Notes: generated by a model from the sequence alone, not told the origin. 64,000 nucleotides of DNA from Flavobacteriales bacterium (GCA_947497485.1 CANMHB010000001.1:62001-126000), one strand, 5' to 3'. Counted from the stretch's first letter, positions 9,783-18,817 are shown. Program-made: numbers and translations.

Positions 9783-12062
9783 ATGAAAAAAACAATTTTA
9801 ACAGGTTTTCTAGCAATTGCAACGATGTTCGCAAATGCACAAACTATTTCTGACGCTCGAAACATGGGTATCGGACAAACTGTTACAATCCGAGGAGTAG
9901 TAACCAACGGAACGGAACTTGGAAGCATACGCTATGTGCAAGATGCCACAGGTGCTCTTCCGATATACGGAACTGGACTTAATGGTTTATTAAGAGGTGA
10001 TTCAGTAACTGCTACGGGACCTCTTCTCGACTTTAGCGGGTTACTCGAAATTTCACCTGTATCCACTTTTACGGATCATGGTCCAGCACCAGGAGGTTTG
10101 CCTACACCTTTAATAATACCTTTAAGCGCTGTGAATGAATCAATCGAAGCACAGCTTGTGCGAGTTGATAATGTAACATTCGTTCAAACAGGGAATTTCG
10201 CAACGGGGAATAGTACAGTTCAAATTACTGACGGTTCAACAACTTTGGATGTTCGTATTAACGGAACAACGAATATTGATGGGTCAGCAATTCCAACTGG
10301 TCCAGTTTCTATTATTGCCCTTGTGGGTCAATTTAATGCTAATTATCAGTTAGTTCCTCGTGATTTGAATGACATTTTCCCTTATGTTGCCCCTGCAAGA
10401 GAAATCAATGTTAAAATGGGTGGTTTGACGGTTTTGAATAACGGAACTTTTATTGTTGGAAATGCCTCTAATACGACTGTTTTAGTAGAAAATTCTGGTG
10501 CTCAAAATTTATCCATTTCGAACACAACCTTAACAGGAACAAATGCTTCTGATTTTTCAATTAACCTTACAACAGGTGTAATTGGAGCTACTAGTAGTCA
10601 AAGTTATACGTTGAGTTTTAATCCGGGAGGAACTGGTTCTCGATCTGCTCAATTGAATATTTTCAGTGACGATACTGATGAAAATCCATATGTAATTAAT
10701 TTATCTGCCGTTGGAACAGATAATCTTGCAACTGAACCAACATCGAATCCTACAGGTTTAACTTTTCCTTTGGTAAAGGCTTATACAATTGGAGGACAAT
10801 TTACGGCAGGAACAAATGCAGAAAAATATATCGTTCTTTGGAAAAAAGGTGCAGCAATTACAGGTGTTCCAACTGATGGTAATACGTATAAAAGAGGTGA
10901 TATGGTTGGAGATGCTAAAGTTGCATACGTAGGAAGTGGTACAAGTTTTACCCCAAGACACGTTATTGCCAACACTAATTATTATTTTGCAGTTTATGCG
11001 TTCAATGGTTCTGACGGTTTTGAAAATTACAAAACAACTTCTCCAGCTACTGGAACTGTAACAAGTCAAGGGTCCCAAACAGGAAATTATTACGCAGGTA
11101 TTAATTCCACAAATACTAATTTTCTTACATCACTCTCTTCGTTAATCAATCCGCACAACTTTGTTTCCTATTTCAATTACAAAACAACTATGATGAATCA
11201 ATTTGAGATTCGAGATACTACAGCGGGACAATCATATGTTCTTTGTGTTTATTCTGGAGAAAGAAAAGTATTTAATGATCCGTTTGATTGGACCGCCGTA
11301 GGTTATTCGAGAGAACATAGTTATTGTCATTCTTGGATGCCTACATTTCCTTGTGACAATCCAGAACAAAAAGAGTATAATGATCAACATAATTTATATC
11401 CTACTAATCTGCAAAATGCAAATACACCACGAAGTAATTTACCGATGGGGATAATTACAGGTGATACTGTATTTAATTATTTAGGCTGTGCTGTTGGATT
11501 TGGTAGTAATGGTCAGTATTGTTTTACTCCAAGACCTGAACAGCGTGGAAATGCTGCAAGAGCCATTTTCTATATGGCGACTTGTTACAATGGTCAACTA
11601 GGAAACAATTGGCAATTACCATCAACTCAAAATCAAGAAATTTTAAAAGAATGGCACTACTCTGATTTACCAGATAATTATGAAATTGCAAGACATGAAT
11701 ATGTTTATTCTTTGCAGAACAATAGAAATCCTTTTATTGATTCAGTTGATTTTGTTTGTAATATCAATTTTTCAAATATGTCTTACCAAGCATGTCAATC
11801 ACAAGGGTCACTTAACGAACAGCTTGAAAGTAATTTCTCCGTTTTTCCAGTACCTTCAAATAACAAAGTATATGCCCAAGTAAATGGTTTAAAAATTACT
11901 TCTTATTCAATTGTAGATTTACAAGGCAGATTGATTGATATGAAAATTAAAACAGATTTATCAGTACTTGAGCTTAACGCAACTGAATTTAAAAGTGGTA
12001 TTTACATCTTGAAAGTTGGAACAGAATTTGGTGAGGTTCAAAGACAATTTATCATCGAATGA
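9783..12062 (+). CDS. T9SS-secreted endonuclease I family nuclease
   Basis: This 759-residue multidomain secreted nuclease has a signal peptide ending at ANAQ (17-20). An OB-like nuclease-associated domain at about 22-200 starts DARNMGIGQTVTIRGVV. A choice-of-anchor-D/ASPM-type Ig domain spans about 210-320, then an Fn3-like linker. The endonuclease I (EndA/NucM-type) domain at about 435-665 has REHSYCHSW at about 510-518 carrying the expected active-site His, and DQHNLYPTN. The last 75 residues (VFPVPSNNKVYAQV onward) are a T9SS sorting tail. Homologues cut DNA and RNA nonspecifically outside the cell. The stop overlaps the next gene in an ATGA, indicating translational coupling to the nucleotidase. 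Confidence 0.9.
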   Translation: MKKTILTGFLAIATMFANAQTISDARNMGIGQTVTIRGVVTNGTELGSIRYVQDATGALPIYGTGLNGLLRGDSVTATGPLLDFSGLLEISPVSTFTDHGPAPGGLPTPLIIPLSAVNESIEAQLVRVDNVTFVQTGNFATGNSTVQITDGSTTLDVRINGTTNIDGSAIPTGPVSIIALVGQFNANYQLVPRDLNDIFPYVAPAREINVKMGGLTVLNNGTFIVGNASNTTVLVENSGAQNLSISNTTLTGTNASDFSINLTTGVIGATSSQSYTLSFNPGGTGSRSAQLNIFSDDTDENPYVINLSAVGTDNLATEPTSNPTGLTFPLVKAYTIGGQFTAGTNAEKYIVLWKKGAAITGVPTDGNTYKRGDMVGDAKVAYVGSGTSFTPRHVIANTNYYFAVYAFNGSDGFENYKTTSPATGTVTSQGSQTGNYYAGINSTNTNFLTSLSSLINPHNFVSYFNYKTTMMNQFEIRDTTAGQSYVLCVYSGERKVFNDPFDWTAVGYSREHSYCHSWMPTFPCDNPEQKEYNDQHNLYPTNLQNANTPRSNLPMGIITGDTVFNYLGCAVGFGSNGQYCFTPRPEQRGNAARAIFYMATCYNGQLGNNWQLPSTQNQEILKEWHYSDLPDNYEIARHEYVYSLQNNRNPFIDSVDFVCNINFSNMSYQACQSQGSLNEQLESNFSVFPVPSNNKVYAQVNGLKITSYSIVDLQGRLIDMKIKTDLSVLELNATEFKSGIYILKVGTEFGEVQRQFIIE

Positions 12063-12766
12063 AACTAAGAATTATAATAGTGTTAATTGCAGGAGCAGGC
12101 CTTATGGCTTGCTCTTCGCGTTTAAAGGTTCAGTCTGCAACCAATAGAGAGGCCGTTTCAGCTGATACAAGGCAGGATTCCACACTAAGTTCTATAATTC
12201 AACCTTATAAAGATTCACTGGATAAAAGAATGAATGAAGTAATTGGAAATTCGAATAATGACTTCATTGTTGCGAGGCCATCATCTAATCTTATGAACTG
12301 GGTCGCTGATGCTATTTTTGTAAATCAAACTAGAAATGTTAGGTTAGCGCAACCATTGATATGCCTTTTAAATACGGGAGGTATCAGATCTTCAATTGGT
12401 AAAGGAAACATTACACTTGGTGATATTTATAAAATAATGCCTTTTGAAAATACAGTAGTCTGGGTTGAACTTCCCGTATCTTCAATTCCTGAAATCGAAT
12501 CTTATTTGGTAAAAAGTGGCGGCGAACCATTAGCAAACTGTAAGCTTGAAAAAGGTAAACTAGTTATCAACGGAATGCGCGAAAATACAACTCACATTTG
12601 GGTATTAACCTCCGATTACCTAATGAATGGAGGAGATAAAATGGATTTTTTCAAGAAGAAAACCAATTTTAATTCGACAGGGAAACTGATACGAGACATC
12701 TTAATCGAAGAAGTAAAAGTTCAGGGAACACTTTCAGAAAATGGAGAATTGAGAATTACTAACTGA
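12059..12766 (+). CDS. Lipoprotein with 5'-nucleotidase C-terminal (substrate-binding) domain
   Basis: This 235-residue lipoprotein has a signal peptide with lipobox LMAC (Cys18). The rest is the 5'-nucleotidase C-terminal domain: NLMNWVADAI, LLNTGGIRSS, GDIYKIMPFENTVV and LTSDYLMNGGDKM are its standard motifs. This domain binds the nucleobase and ribose in UshA-type enzymes. It has no metallophosphatase domain, which is encoded by the next gene, so the usual one-chain enzyme is split and reversed here. It overlaps the nuclease gene by 4 bases. The two halves are inferred to form one periplasmic or surface 5'-nucleotidase. Confidence 0.9.
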   Translation: MKLRIIIVLIAGAGLMACSSRLKVQSATNREAVSADTRQDSTLSSIIQPYKDSLDKRMNEVIGNSNNDFIVARPSSNLMNWVADAIFVNQTRNVRLAQPLICLLNTGGIRSSIGKGNITLGDIYKIMPFENTVVWVELPVSSIPEIESYLVKSGGEPLANCKLEKGKLVINGMRENTTHIWVLTSDYLMNGGDKMDFFKKKTNFNSTGKLIRDILIEEVKVQGTLSENGELRITN

Positions 12767-12792
12767 TTAATTTGTAACTCTAACTCATCGTT

Positions 12793-13698
12793 ATGAAAAG
12801 AAGAACGTTTATTAAAAACCTTACTTTCACAACTGGAGCGATTGCCTTGAGCAGGTTTTCCTTTAGTCAAAAGGAAATAAAAAAAGTCAATTCCAAACTT
12901 GTAATTCTCCATACAAACGATACGCATTCGCAAATCGAGCCCTTTCCAGCGAATCACTCAAAATTTCCTGGAATGGGTGGAGTAGCGAAACGTCAAACAA
13001 TCATTCAAAAAATAAGAAGGCAAGAGGAGCACGTTCTTCTATTGGATTCAGGAGATATCTTCCAAGGAACACCCTACTTTAATACGTTTAATGGTGAACT
13101 AGAAATGAAGCTAATGTCGGCCATGGGATATGATGCCTCAACGATGGGGAATCATGATTTCGATATTGGTCTTGAAGGTTTTCTCAATGCCAAACGATTT
13201 GCTAATTTCCCTTTCCTTTGCGCCAATTATGATTTTTCTGAAACTATCTTGAAAGACCAAACTCAAACATTTAAAGTTTTTGAAAAAGCTGGTTTGAAAA
13301 TTGGAGTTTTTGGAATCGGCGTTGAACTTAGCGGTTTAGTTCCTAATGAGAAATTTGGGAAAACGAAATATCTTGATCCAATTGAAACAGCAAATAACAT
13401 TGCTAATGAACTTAAATCTCAGCGTTGTGATTTAATCATTTGTCTTTCTCATCTCGGTTACGAATATGCAGATCCTTTAAAAATATCAGATCGCATTCTT
13501 GCTAAACAAACAGAAAACATTAACTTGATTTTAGGAGGTCATTCACATACTTTCCTAGATAAACCTACAATTGAAACGAACAAAAAAGGCAATCGAGTTT
13601 TGATTAACCAAGTTGGTTGGGCAGGAATAAATTTAGGTCGAATTGATATTGATTTGGAACGGGGATTATTTGTTTCTAAATTCGTAGAAATAAAATGA
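12793..13698 (+). CDS. Metallophosphoesterase, 5'-nucleotidase catalytic half
   Basis: This is the catalytic calcineurin-like phosphatase half of a 5'-nucleotidase/UshA-type enzyme, 301 residues. The N-terminus KRRTFIKNLTF is a twin-arginine (Tat) signal, so it is probably exported folded with metals bound. The dinuclear metal motifs are all present in order: HTNDTHSQ, LDSGDIFQG, GNHDFD, LSHLGYE and GGHSHTF. It begins 26 bases after the C-terminal-domain lipoprotein. Expected reaction: release of phosphate from nucleotides made by the upstream nuclease. The family call is firm; the substrate range is inferred. Confidence 0.93.
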   Translation: MKRRTFIKNLTFTTGAIALSRFSFSQKEIKKVNSKLVILHTNDTHSQIEPFPANHSKFPGMGGVAKRQTIIQKIRRQEEHVLLLDSGDIFQGTPYFNTFNGELEMKLMSAMGYDASTMGNHDFDIGLEGFLNAKRFANFPFLCANYDFSETILKDQTQTFKVFEKAGLKIGVFGIGVELSGLVPNEKFGKTKYLDPIETANNIANELKSQRCDLIICLSHLGYEYADPLKISDRILAKQTENINLILGGHSHTFLDKPTIETNKKGNRVLINQVGWAGINLGRIDIDLERGLFVSKFVEIK

Positions 13699-13702
13699 TC
13701 TG

Positions 13703-14641
13703 TTGAAAAATTTTTATTACCTGACAATTTTAGCTTTCCTATTTTCTTGCACCAAAGAAGTAAAAATTGATATTCCTGGTTATACAGAACAACTAGTAGT
13801 TGATGGAAATATTGAAGCAGGAGGGCATCCTATTGTTATTCTTTCAAAATCGGCAAATATTTATTCAGAGTCATACATCACTGCATATATCAATTCATTT
13901 GTTTCAGATGCAGATGTAAAAGTAATTGTTGATTCAGATACCTTTCAATTAGATTATATACTTACAACAGAACTTCCAATTTCATCACAGAAAAAACTTG
14001 CTGAAATGCTAAGAATTGAATGGAACGAACTTCTGCAATTACCAATTCGAGTATATTCCTCCATAGATTTAATTGCAGAGCAACAAAAATCTTATGAATT
14101 ACTCATAAATCATAAAGGAAAGAATTACTCTGGAAAAACTTATTTGCCTGCTACTACTCCATTTGATGCGTTATTTTGGAAACCAGAATCAACAAATAGC
14201 GATTATGGTTATTCATGGGCACGATTAAGTGATCCACCAAATCAATATGATGCCTACAAATGGGAGGTTCGAAGAATTAATAAGAAAAATGGAGAAGACT
14301 TAGATCTGACATTCAGAAGAGGCTTCGGTGCTTATCGCGAAGACAAGTATTTTGATGGTCTAACCTTCGAATTTTTTTATGAAAATCCACTTAAAAGAAA
14401 GGATACAACTCATTTAGAGGGTCTTAAACGTTATTATCGCATTGGAGATTCAGTGGTTGTTAAGTTTTCAAAAATGGATAAGAGAACTTATGAGTTTTTC
14501 GATAAAAAATCTGCACAAATGGAATCAAGTGACAATCCCTATTCTACGCCAATTAACATCCCAACGAACATGACCGGTGGCGCTCTTGGAATATGGGCAG
14601 GTTTTTCTCCGTGGTATGACACACTTTACTGTCAACCATAA
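13703..14641 (+). CDS. DUF4249 family lipoprotein
   Basis: This 312-residue Bacteroidota lipoprotein has a signal peptide and lipobox (MKNFYYLTILAFLFSC). It is followed by an Ig-like N-terminal half (EQLVVDGNIEAGGHPIVILS, DADVKVIVDSDTFQL) typical of DUF4249. Such genes commonly accompany TonB receptors, and it may be an outer-membrane accessory lipoprotein. No catalytic motif is visible. The start is TTG 13703, four bases after the nucleotidase stop. No ATG in frame would preserve the signal peptide. It is the last gene of the extracellular block; gltX has its own promoter candidate downstream. Confidence 0.75.
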   Translation: MKNFYYLTILAFLFSCTKEVKIDIPGYTEQLVVDGNIEAGGHPIVILSKSANIYSESYITAYINSFVSDADVKVIVDSDTFQLDYILTTELPISSQKKLAEMLRIEWNELLQLPIRVYSSIDLIAEQQKSYELLINHKGKNYSGKTYLPATTPFDALFWKPESTNSDYGYSWARLSDPPNQYDAYKWEVRRINKKNGEDLDLTFRRGFGAYREDKYFDGLTFEFFYENPLKRKDTTHLEGLKRYYRIGDSVVVKFSKMDKRTYEFFDKKSAQMESSDNPYSTPINIPTNMTGGALGIWAGFSPWYDTLYCQP

Positions 14642-14680
14642 ACGGATAAATTAACCGTAAAAACAATAGCCTAAATCCAT

Positions 14681-14688
14681 TATCTTTG
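14681..14688 (+). promoter_or_regulatory. Candidate -7 box of gltX
   Basis: TATCTTTG is a perfect TAnnTTTG match, 14 bases before the gltX ATG. It would give a leader of only about 8-10 nt. No TTTG is seen at -33 spacing, so strength is uncertain. Confidence 0.5.
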
Positions 14689-14702
14689 CCAAAATTTTCA
14701 AC

Positions 14703-16232
14703 ATGTCAAACAAACCAGTTCGCGTAAGATTTGCACCTTCACCAACAGGACCTCTTCACATGGGTGGAGTTCGAACAGCTTTATACAATTATCTTTTTGC
14801 GAAGAAAAATAATGGAACGTTTCTTATTCGAATTGAAGATACCGACCAAACGCGTTTTGTGCCTGGAGCTCAAGAATATATTATGGATGCTCTAAAATGG
14901 TGTGGAATCATGCCAACTGAAGGCCCTGGACTTGGCGGAAATTATGGCCCATACGTACAATCGGAGCGTAAAGCAATGTACCAGCCTTACGCCGAACAAT
15001 TGGTCAAAGAAGAAAAAGCCTATTACGCGTTTGACACGGCCGAGGAATTGGAAAATATGCGCGAACAAGCTAAGAAAATGGGAATGCCTAACTGGCAATA
15101 TAATAGCGTTACGCGATCTTCTTTGAAAAATTCATTGACTCTGCCACAGACCGAAGTCGATCGATTACTTGCTGAAGGTATACCTTATGTCATTCGAATG
15201 AAAATGCCGAGAAACAAAGACATTCGTTTTCATGATATTATTCGAGGTTGGGTTGTAGTAAATACCAATAATTTGGATGACAAAGTACTTTTCAAAAGCG
15301 ATGGCATGCCGACTTATCATTTGGCAAATATCGTTGATGATCATACAATGGAAATCAGTCACGTCATTCGAGGTGAAGAATGGTTGCCATCGGCTCCATT
15401 ACACGTTATGTTGTATGAAGCATTTGGTTGGGATTGTCCTGAATTTGCACACTTGCCTCTGCTTTTGCGTCCAGATGGAAATGGAAAACTTTCAAAAAGA
15501 GACGGCGATCGACTTGGATTTCCTGTATTTCCAACAGACTGGACCACTGCTGAAGGAGAACTTTATTCTGGTTACCGTGAAAAAGGTTATCTTCCAGGAG
15601 CATTTATAAACATGTTGGCGCTTTTAGGCTGGAATCCAGGAACAACTCGAGAAATATTCACTTTGGACGAATTAGTCGAAGCTTTTTCGTTAGATCGGGT
15701 TTCGAAAGCGGGAGCTAAATTCGATCCGGAAAAAACAAAATGGTTTCAGCAACAATATTTACGTGCCCAATCTGATGAAGAAATCGCTTTGAAATTACAA
15801 GAGATTTCAGAAAATGAGTTTGACCTTGAAACGTTGAAAGCAGTGACACATTTAATGAAAGAACGTGCAACGTTTGTTCAAGATATTTTGACTGATGGAG
15901 CTTACCTGTTGGCACGTCCAACCATTTTCGACCGTGAATCGATTACTAAAAAATGGAAACCGGAAACGACAGCGGTCATTGAAGAATGGAAAAATGAACT
16001 TGCTCAAATAAGTGATTTCAATTCAGCCAATGTTGAATCTGCGTTTAAGGCATTTTTGGAACGCAAACAGATTGGAATTGGTGCTGTTCTATTACCTTTC
16101 CGATTAGCTGTGACAGGAGTGGGCGCCGGTCCGGGGATGTTTGATATCTCTGCTTTTTTAGGAAAAGATGAGGTGATTGCTCGCATCGAACTAGGTTTAA
16201 AGAAAATCACTGAAATTCTTCATGAAGCATAA
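14703..16232 (+). CDS. gltX: Glutamyl-tRNA synthetase
   Basis: This cytoplasmic class I aminoacyl-tRNA synthetase attaches glutamate to tRNA-Glu. It is 509 residues long, normal for the family. The ATP-binding HIGH-type motif is PSPTGPLHMGG (Met in the second position, His19). The KMSKS-type motif is GNGKLSKRDGD at about 257-267. IEDTDQTRF and ISHVIRGEEWLPSAP are characteristic GluRS signatures. The C-terminal anticodon-binding helical domain is complete. folB overlaps the last 11 bases, so the two genes are probably co-transcribed. Confidence 0.98.
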   Translation: MSNKPVRVRFAPSPTGPLHMGGVRTALYNYLFAKKNNGTFLIRIEDTDQTRFVPGAQEYIMDALKWCGIMPTEGPGLGGNYGPYVQSERKAMYQPYAEQLVKEEKAYYAFDTAEELENMREQAKKMGMPNWQYNSVTRSSLKNSLTLPQTEVDRLLAEGIPYVIRMKMPRNKDIRFHDIIRGWVVVNTNNLDDKVLFKSDGMPTYHLANIVDDHTMEISHVIRGEEWLPSAPLHVMLYEAFGWDCPEFAHLPLLLRPDGNGKLSKRDGDRLGFPVFPTDWTTAEGELYSGYREKGYLPGAFINMLALLGWNPGTTREIFTLDELVEAFSLDRVSKAGAKFDPEKTKWFQQQYLRAQSDEEIALKLQEISENEFDLETLKAVTHLMKERATFVQDILTDGAYLLARPTIFDRESITKKWKPETTAVIEEWKNELAQISDFNSANVESAFKAFLERKQIGIGAVLLPFRLAVTGVGAGPGMFDISAFLGKDEVIARIELGLKKITEILHEA

Positions 16233-16575
16233 GATCGAAGTTAATGGAATTAAACTCTATGCATTCCACGGCTGTTTGGAAGAGGAAGCACGAATTGGCG
16301 GCCATTATGTTGTAGATGTTACTATTTCAACTGATTTTTCATTGGCAGCAGAAACGGATGATTTATCCAAAACAGTCGATTATGTTGCTGTTAATGCGAT
16401 TGTAAAAGAAGAAATGGCTATTCGTTCCAAACTAATCGAACATGTGGGTCAACGGATTTTTTCTCGAATTAAGAATGAAATGAAGGGAGTTTCTGAACTT
16501 TCCGTAAAAATTACTAAAATTTCTCCTCCAATCAATGGAGATGTATCGAATGTGGCCATTCTAATAGAGGGTTAG
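16222..16575 (+). CDS. folB: Dihydroneopterin aldolase
   Basis: This 117-residue folate-pathway enzyme converts dihydroneopterin to 6-hydroxymethyl-dihydropterin plus glycolaldehyde. The chain has the FolB pattern: IEVNGIKLYAFHGCLEEE at the N-terminus with the active-site Tyr/His/Glu region, the DVTISTDF strand, DDLSKTVDYV, LIEHVGQRI with the pterin-binding Glu, and the closing VKITKISPPI, in which Lys is the catalytic candidate. It overlaps gltX by 11 bases. Length and motif order match the family exactly. Confidence 0.95.
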   Translation: MKHKIEVNGIKLYAFHGCLEEEARIGGHYVVDVTISTDFSLAAETDDLSKTVDYVAVNAIVKEEMAIRSKLIEHVGQRIFSRIKNEMKGVSELSVKITKISPPINGDVSNVAILIEG

Positions 16576-16627
16576 GCGGCATTAAATTAGGTTCTTATTT
16601 TGCATTCATTTATATTGTTTCAAATCC

Positions 16628-16755
16628 TATTCACCAATTATAGCTATTTTTAGTGATTTTATTCACCAGATATATGTATTTTATATTTTTGTATTCACTA
16701 ATTATTTATTATTTTAGTGATTATATTCACTAGATTTATGTATTTTTGATTAAAA
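16628..16755. repeat. Two exact-period 64-bp tandem repeats with palindromic cores
   Basis: Copy 1 (16628-16691) and copy 2 (16692-16755) align with a constant 64-base offset. TATTCACCA/TATTCACTA sits at 16628 and 16692, TAGTGA at 16651 and 16715, TTCACCA/TTCACTA at 16662 and 16726, and GATATATG/GATTTATG at 16669 and 16733. In copy 2, TAGTGA-N6-TCACTA (16715-16732) is a perfect inverted repeat. The array ends 11 bases before the DUF4143 ATPase start, so it probably contains that gene's promoter and operator. TATTTTTG (16741-16748) fits the -7 consensus. Confidence 0.85.
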
Positions 16756-16765
16756 TAACTGAATT

Positions 16766-17881
16766 TTGTACAATCGTTTAATTGAAAAATCGCTAGAAAA
16801 AAGATTGGGAAGTGGTAAAGCTGTCATCATTTCCGGACCAAGACAAGTTGGAAAAACTACGCTCATTAAACAATTTCTAAGCGATAAACCTCATCTTTTT
16901 TTCGATGGTGACGATCCAAAAACGCGCCGAGAATTAACCAATCCAAATACGGAGGAATTACGCACCTTGATTGGTCAACATAGGATTGTATTTATTGATG
17001 AAGCACAGCGAATTGACAACATTGGAATTACGATGAAAATCATCACCGATCAATTTAAAAATGTGCAATTGATCGCGAGCGGCTCTTCTGCTTTTGAATT
17101 AAATAACCGAATAAACGAGCCATTGACTGGTCGAAAATGGGAATATCGCATGTTTCCAATTTCGTTTGCAGAGTTAGAAAATCAAGAAGGGTTTTTGACC
17201 GCCAATAGTAAACTCGAAAACATTCTGTTATACGGGATGTATCCGGATGTATTGAATAATCCTGGGGAAGAACGCGAAGTCCTTTCAAATCTGACAGAAA
17301 GTTATCTGTTCAAAGACTTGTTGATTTACAACGGAATAAGAAAAGCGAAAGTTCTTGAAAATTTATTGCGTGCACTTGCCTTTCAAGTTGGAAGCGAAGT
17401 TAGCCTCAATGAGCTTTCAAAATTGGTAGGTGTTGACAAAAATACCATCGCATCATACATCAAGTTATTGGAAATGTGTTACGTAATTTTTACTCTCCCA
17501 AGTTTTAGCCGAAATTTGAGAAAAGAAATTAAGCACAATCAAAAGATTTACTTTTATGACAACGGCGTTCGAAATGCTATCATTCAGAACTTCAACCCAA
17601 TTGAATTTCGAAATGACATCGGAGCGCTATGGGAAAACTTTTTGATTTCTGAACGAATGAAATACAATTCCTATAATCAAACATATGCACATCGGTATTT
17701 TTGGCGAACGGTAGACCAACAGGAAATTGATTATCTAGAAGAAAAAGATGGTGAACTATATCCTTTCGAGTTTAAATACAACCCCAATAAAAAGTTTAAA
17801 ACGCCAGTTGCTTTTTTGAAAACATATAATATTGAGGCAAGTTTCATAACACGAGAAAACTTCAGGACCTTTGTTATTTGA
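16766..17881 (+). CDS. DUF4143 family AAA ATPase
   Basis: This 371-residue P-loop ATPase has an AAA domain with Walker A GPRQVGKTT (24-32) and Walker B VFIDEAQRI. A winged-helix middle (LSKLVGVDKNTIASYIKLLE) follows. The C-terminal DUF4143 part is a PD-(D/E)XK-like domain with WENFLISE, QEIDYLEEKDG and YPFEFKYNP. The family is widespread in Bacteroidota and archaea, often carried as accessory genes, and its biological role is not established. The start is TTG 16766 in front of YNRLIEKSL. Its upstream region is a 64-bp tandem repeat. The gene ends 12 bases before a convergent hydrolase gene. Confidence 0.88.
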   Translation: MYNRLIEKSLEKRLGSGKAVIISGPRQVGKTTLIKQFLSDKPHLFFDGDDPKTRRELTNPNTEELRTLIGQHRIVFIDEAQRIDNIGITMKIITDQFKNVQLIASGSSAFELNNRINEPLTGRKWEYRMFPISFAELENQEGFLTANSKLENILLYGMYPDVLNNPGEEREVLSNLTESYLFKDLLIYNGIRKAKVLENLLRALAFQVGSEVSLNELSKLVGVDKNTIASYIKLLEMCYVIFTLPSFSRNLRKEIKHNQKIYFYDNGVRNAIIQNFNPIEFRNDIGALWENFLISERMKYNSYNQTYAHRYFWRTVDQQEIDYLEEKDGELYPFEFKYNPNKKFKTPVAFLKTYNIEASFITRENFRTFVI

Positions 17882-17893
17882 GATTAAATCATT

Positions 17894-18709
17894 CTAAATA
17901 GATCGAATAAAAGTCAACGTCAAATCACAAACTTCATTCAACGCTTTAGGAAGCTGATTGGAATTCCACGGATGTGAAGCTCCAAAAACGTGATCGGCAT
18001 CTTCAATGAGATGCAATTGAACGTTCAATCGTTTTGCATTTAATTCACCTTCAGATTGAAAGACGGAACTATCATCTGCTCCATGAATAACGCAAGCAGG
18101 AACTTTAATTTTGCGACAAGCGTCGGCTATGTCTAGTTTCGATTTGTTTTCGATAAAATCTTCGTACAAAGAATAATATTGGGGCAAATTTTGTTTTGTT
18201 CTTCCATTTTGGACATACCGAACACCAGATGATTTCCAATCTTCTAATTCTTTACCAGCCGGAAAACGAGAACCAATATCTGAAATTCCTGCCCAAGATG
18301 TAATTGAACTTATTCGGTCGTCTAAACCGGCTGCTATTAAAGCAATTCCGCCTCCACGGGAATGTCCGATAACATGTGATTTAGTGTATGAAACATTCTG
18401 ATTATCAATCCAATTCAAAACGCAAAAAACATCATTCAACTCCTTCGAGTAGGTATTTCTTCCAAAACTTTCTTCATCCGGGAAATCGATTCCGTTTTCA
18501 ATTGTTCCGCCGTTGTGACTCAAATTGAACTTGCAAAATCCGAACCCTTTTTCCGTGAAATATTCTTGCACCAAATTCCAAGCACCCCAATCTTTAAATC
18601 CCATGAAACCATGGATGAAAACGATGATTTCTCCATTGAAATTTTCTGGAATCTCGAAATCAATCAAACTTTTACGATCGTCAGCACCGAGGTAAATTAA
18701 ATTTTTCAT
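17894..18709 (-). CDS. Alpha/beta hydrolase, dienelactone-hydrolase-like
   Basis: This 271-residue cytoplasmic hydrolase has VFIHGFMGFKDWG at the oxyanion loop, IGHSRGG with nucleophile Ser at about 116, IHGADDSSVF for the acid and EDADHVFGASHPW for the His. The pattern resembles the BAAT/dienelactone-hydrolase-type esterases of Bacteroidota. It faces the DUF4143 gene tail to tail. Upstream lies a repeat-rich gap shared with the DUF2130 gene. Substrate unknown. Confidence 0.85.
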   Translation of the reverse strand: MKNLIYLGADDRKSLIDFEIPENFNGEIIVFIHGFMGFKDWGAWNLVQEYFTEKGFGFCKFNLSHNGGTIENGIDFPDEESFGRNTYSKELNDVFCVLNWIDNQNVSYTKSHVIGHSRGGGIALIAAGLDDRISSITSWAGISDIGSRFPAGKELEDWKSSGVRYVQNGRTKQNLPQYYSLYEDFIENKSKLDIADACRKIKVPACVIHGADDSSVFQSEGELNAKRLNVQLHLIEDADHVFGASHPWNSNQLPKALNEVCDLTLTFIRSI

Positions 18710-18742
18710 TGATCAAATGTAGAATTTCTTGTATTAACGTCA

Positions 18743-18817
18743 AATTGCGAATTGCTAACGTATAGCTCGCAACTAACTTCAAGCTAATAATTGCGAATTG
18801 CTAACTTAAAGTTCGCA
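18743..18817. repeat. Direct repeat of hairpin-forming GCGAATTGC elements
   Basis: AATTGCGAATTGCTAAC occurs at 18743-18759 and again at 18789-18805, 46 bases apart. Each copy starts an imperfect hairpin: TTGCGA (18745) pairs with TCGCAA (18767-18772), and TGCGAA (18792) pairs with TTCGCA (18812-18817). Further TCGCAA/TTCG fragments follow to about 18860. It lies between the ends of two minus-strand genes and could act as a terminator or be a small repetitive element. Confidence 0.65.

Noticed and set aside
10758..11078. Minus-strand gene within the endonuclease gene
   Set aside because: Cys/Ser-rich shadow frame without ribosome site or domain, inside a well-supported gene.
12059..13698. Frameshifted single 5'-nucleotidase
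   Set aside because: Domain order is reversed and each part has its own signal sequence and start.
15277..15609. Second-frame gene inside gltX
   Set aside because: Overlaps the conserved catalytic core of gltX; codon pattern is that of a shadow frame.
16628..16755. CRISPR array
   Set aside because: Only two directly abutting units without spacers, and no cas genes in the window.
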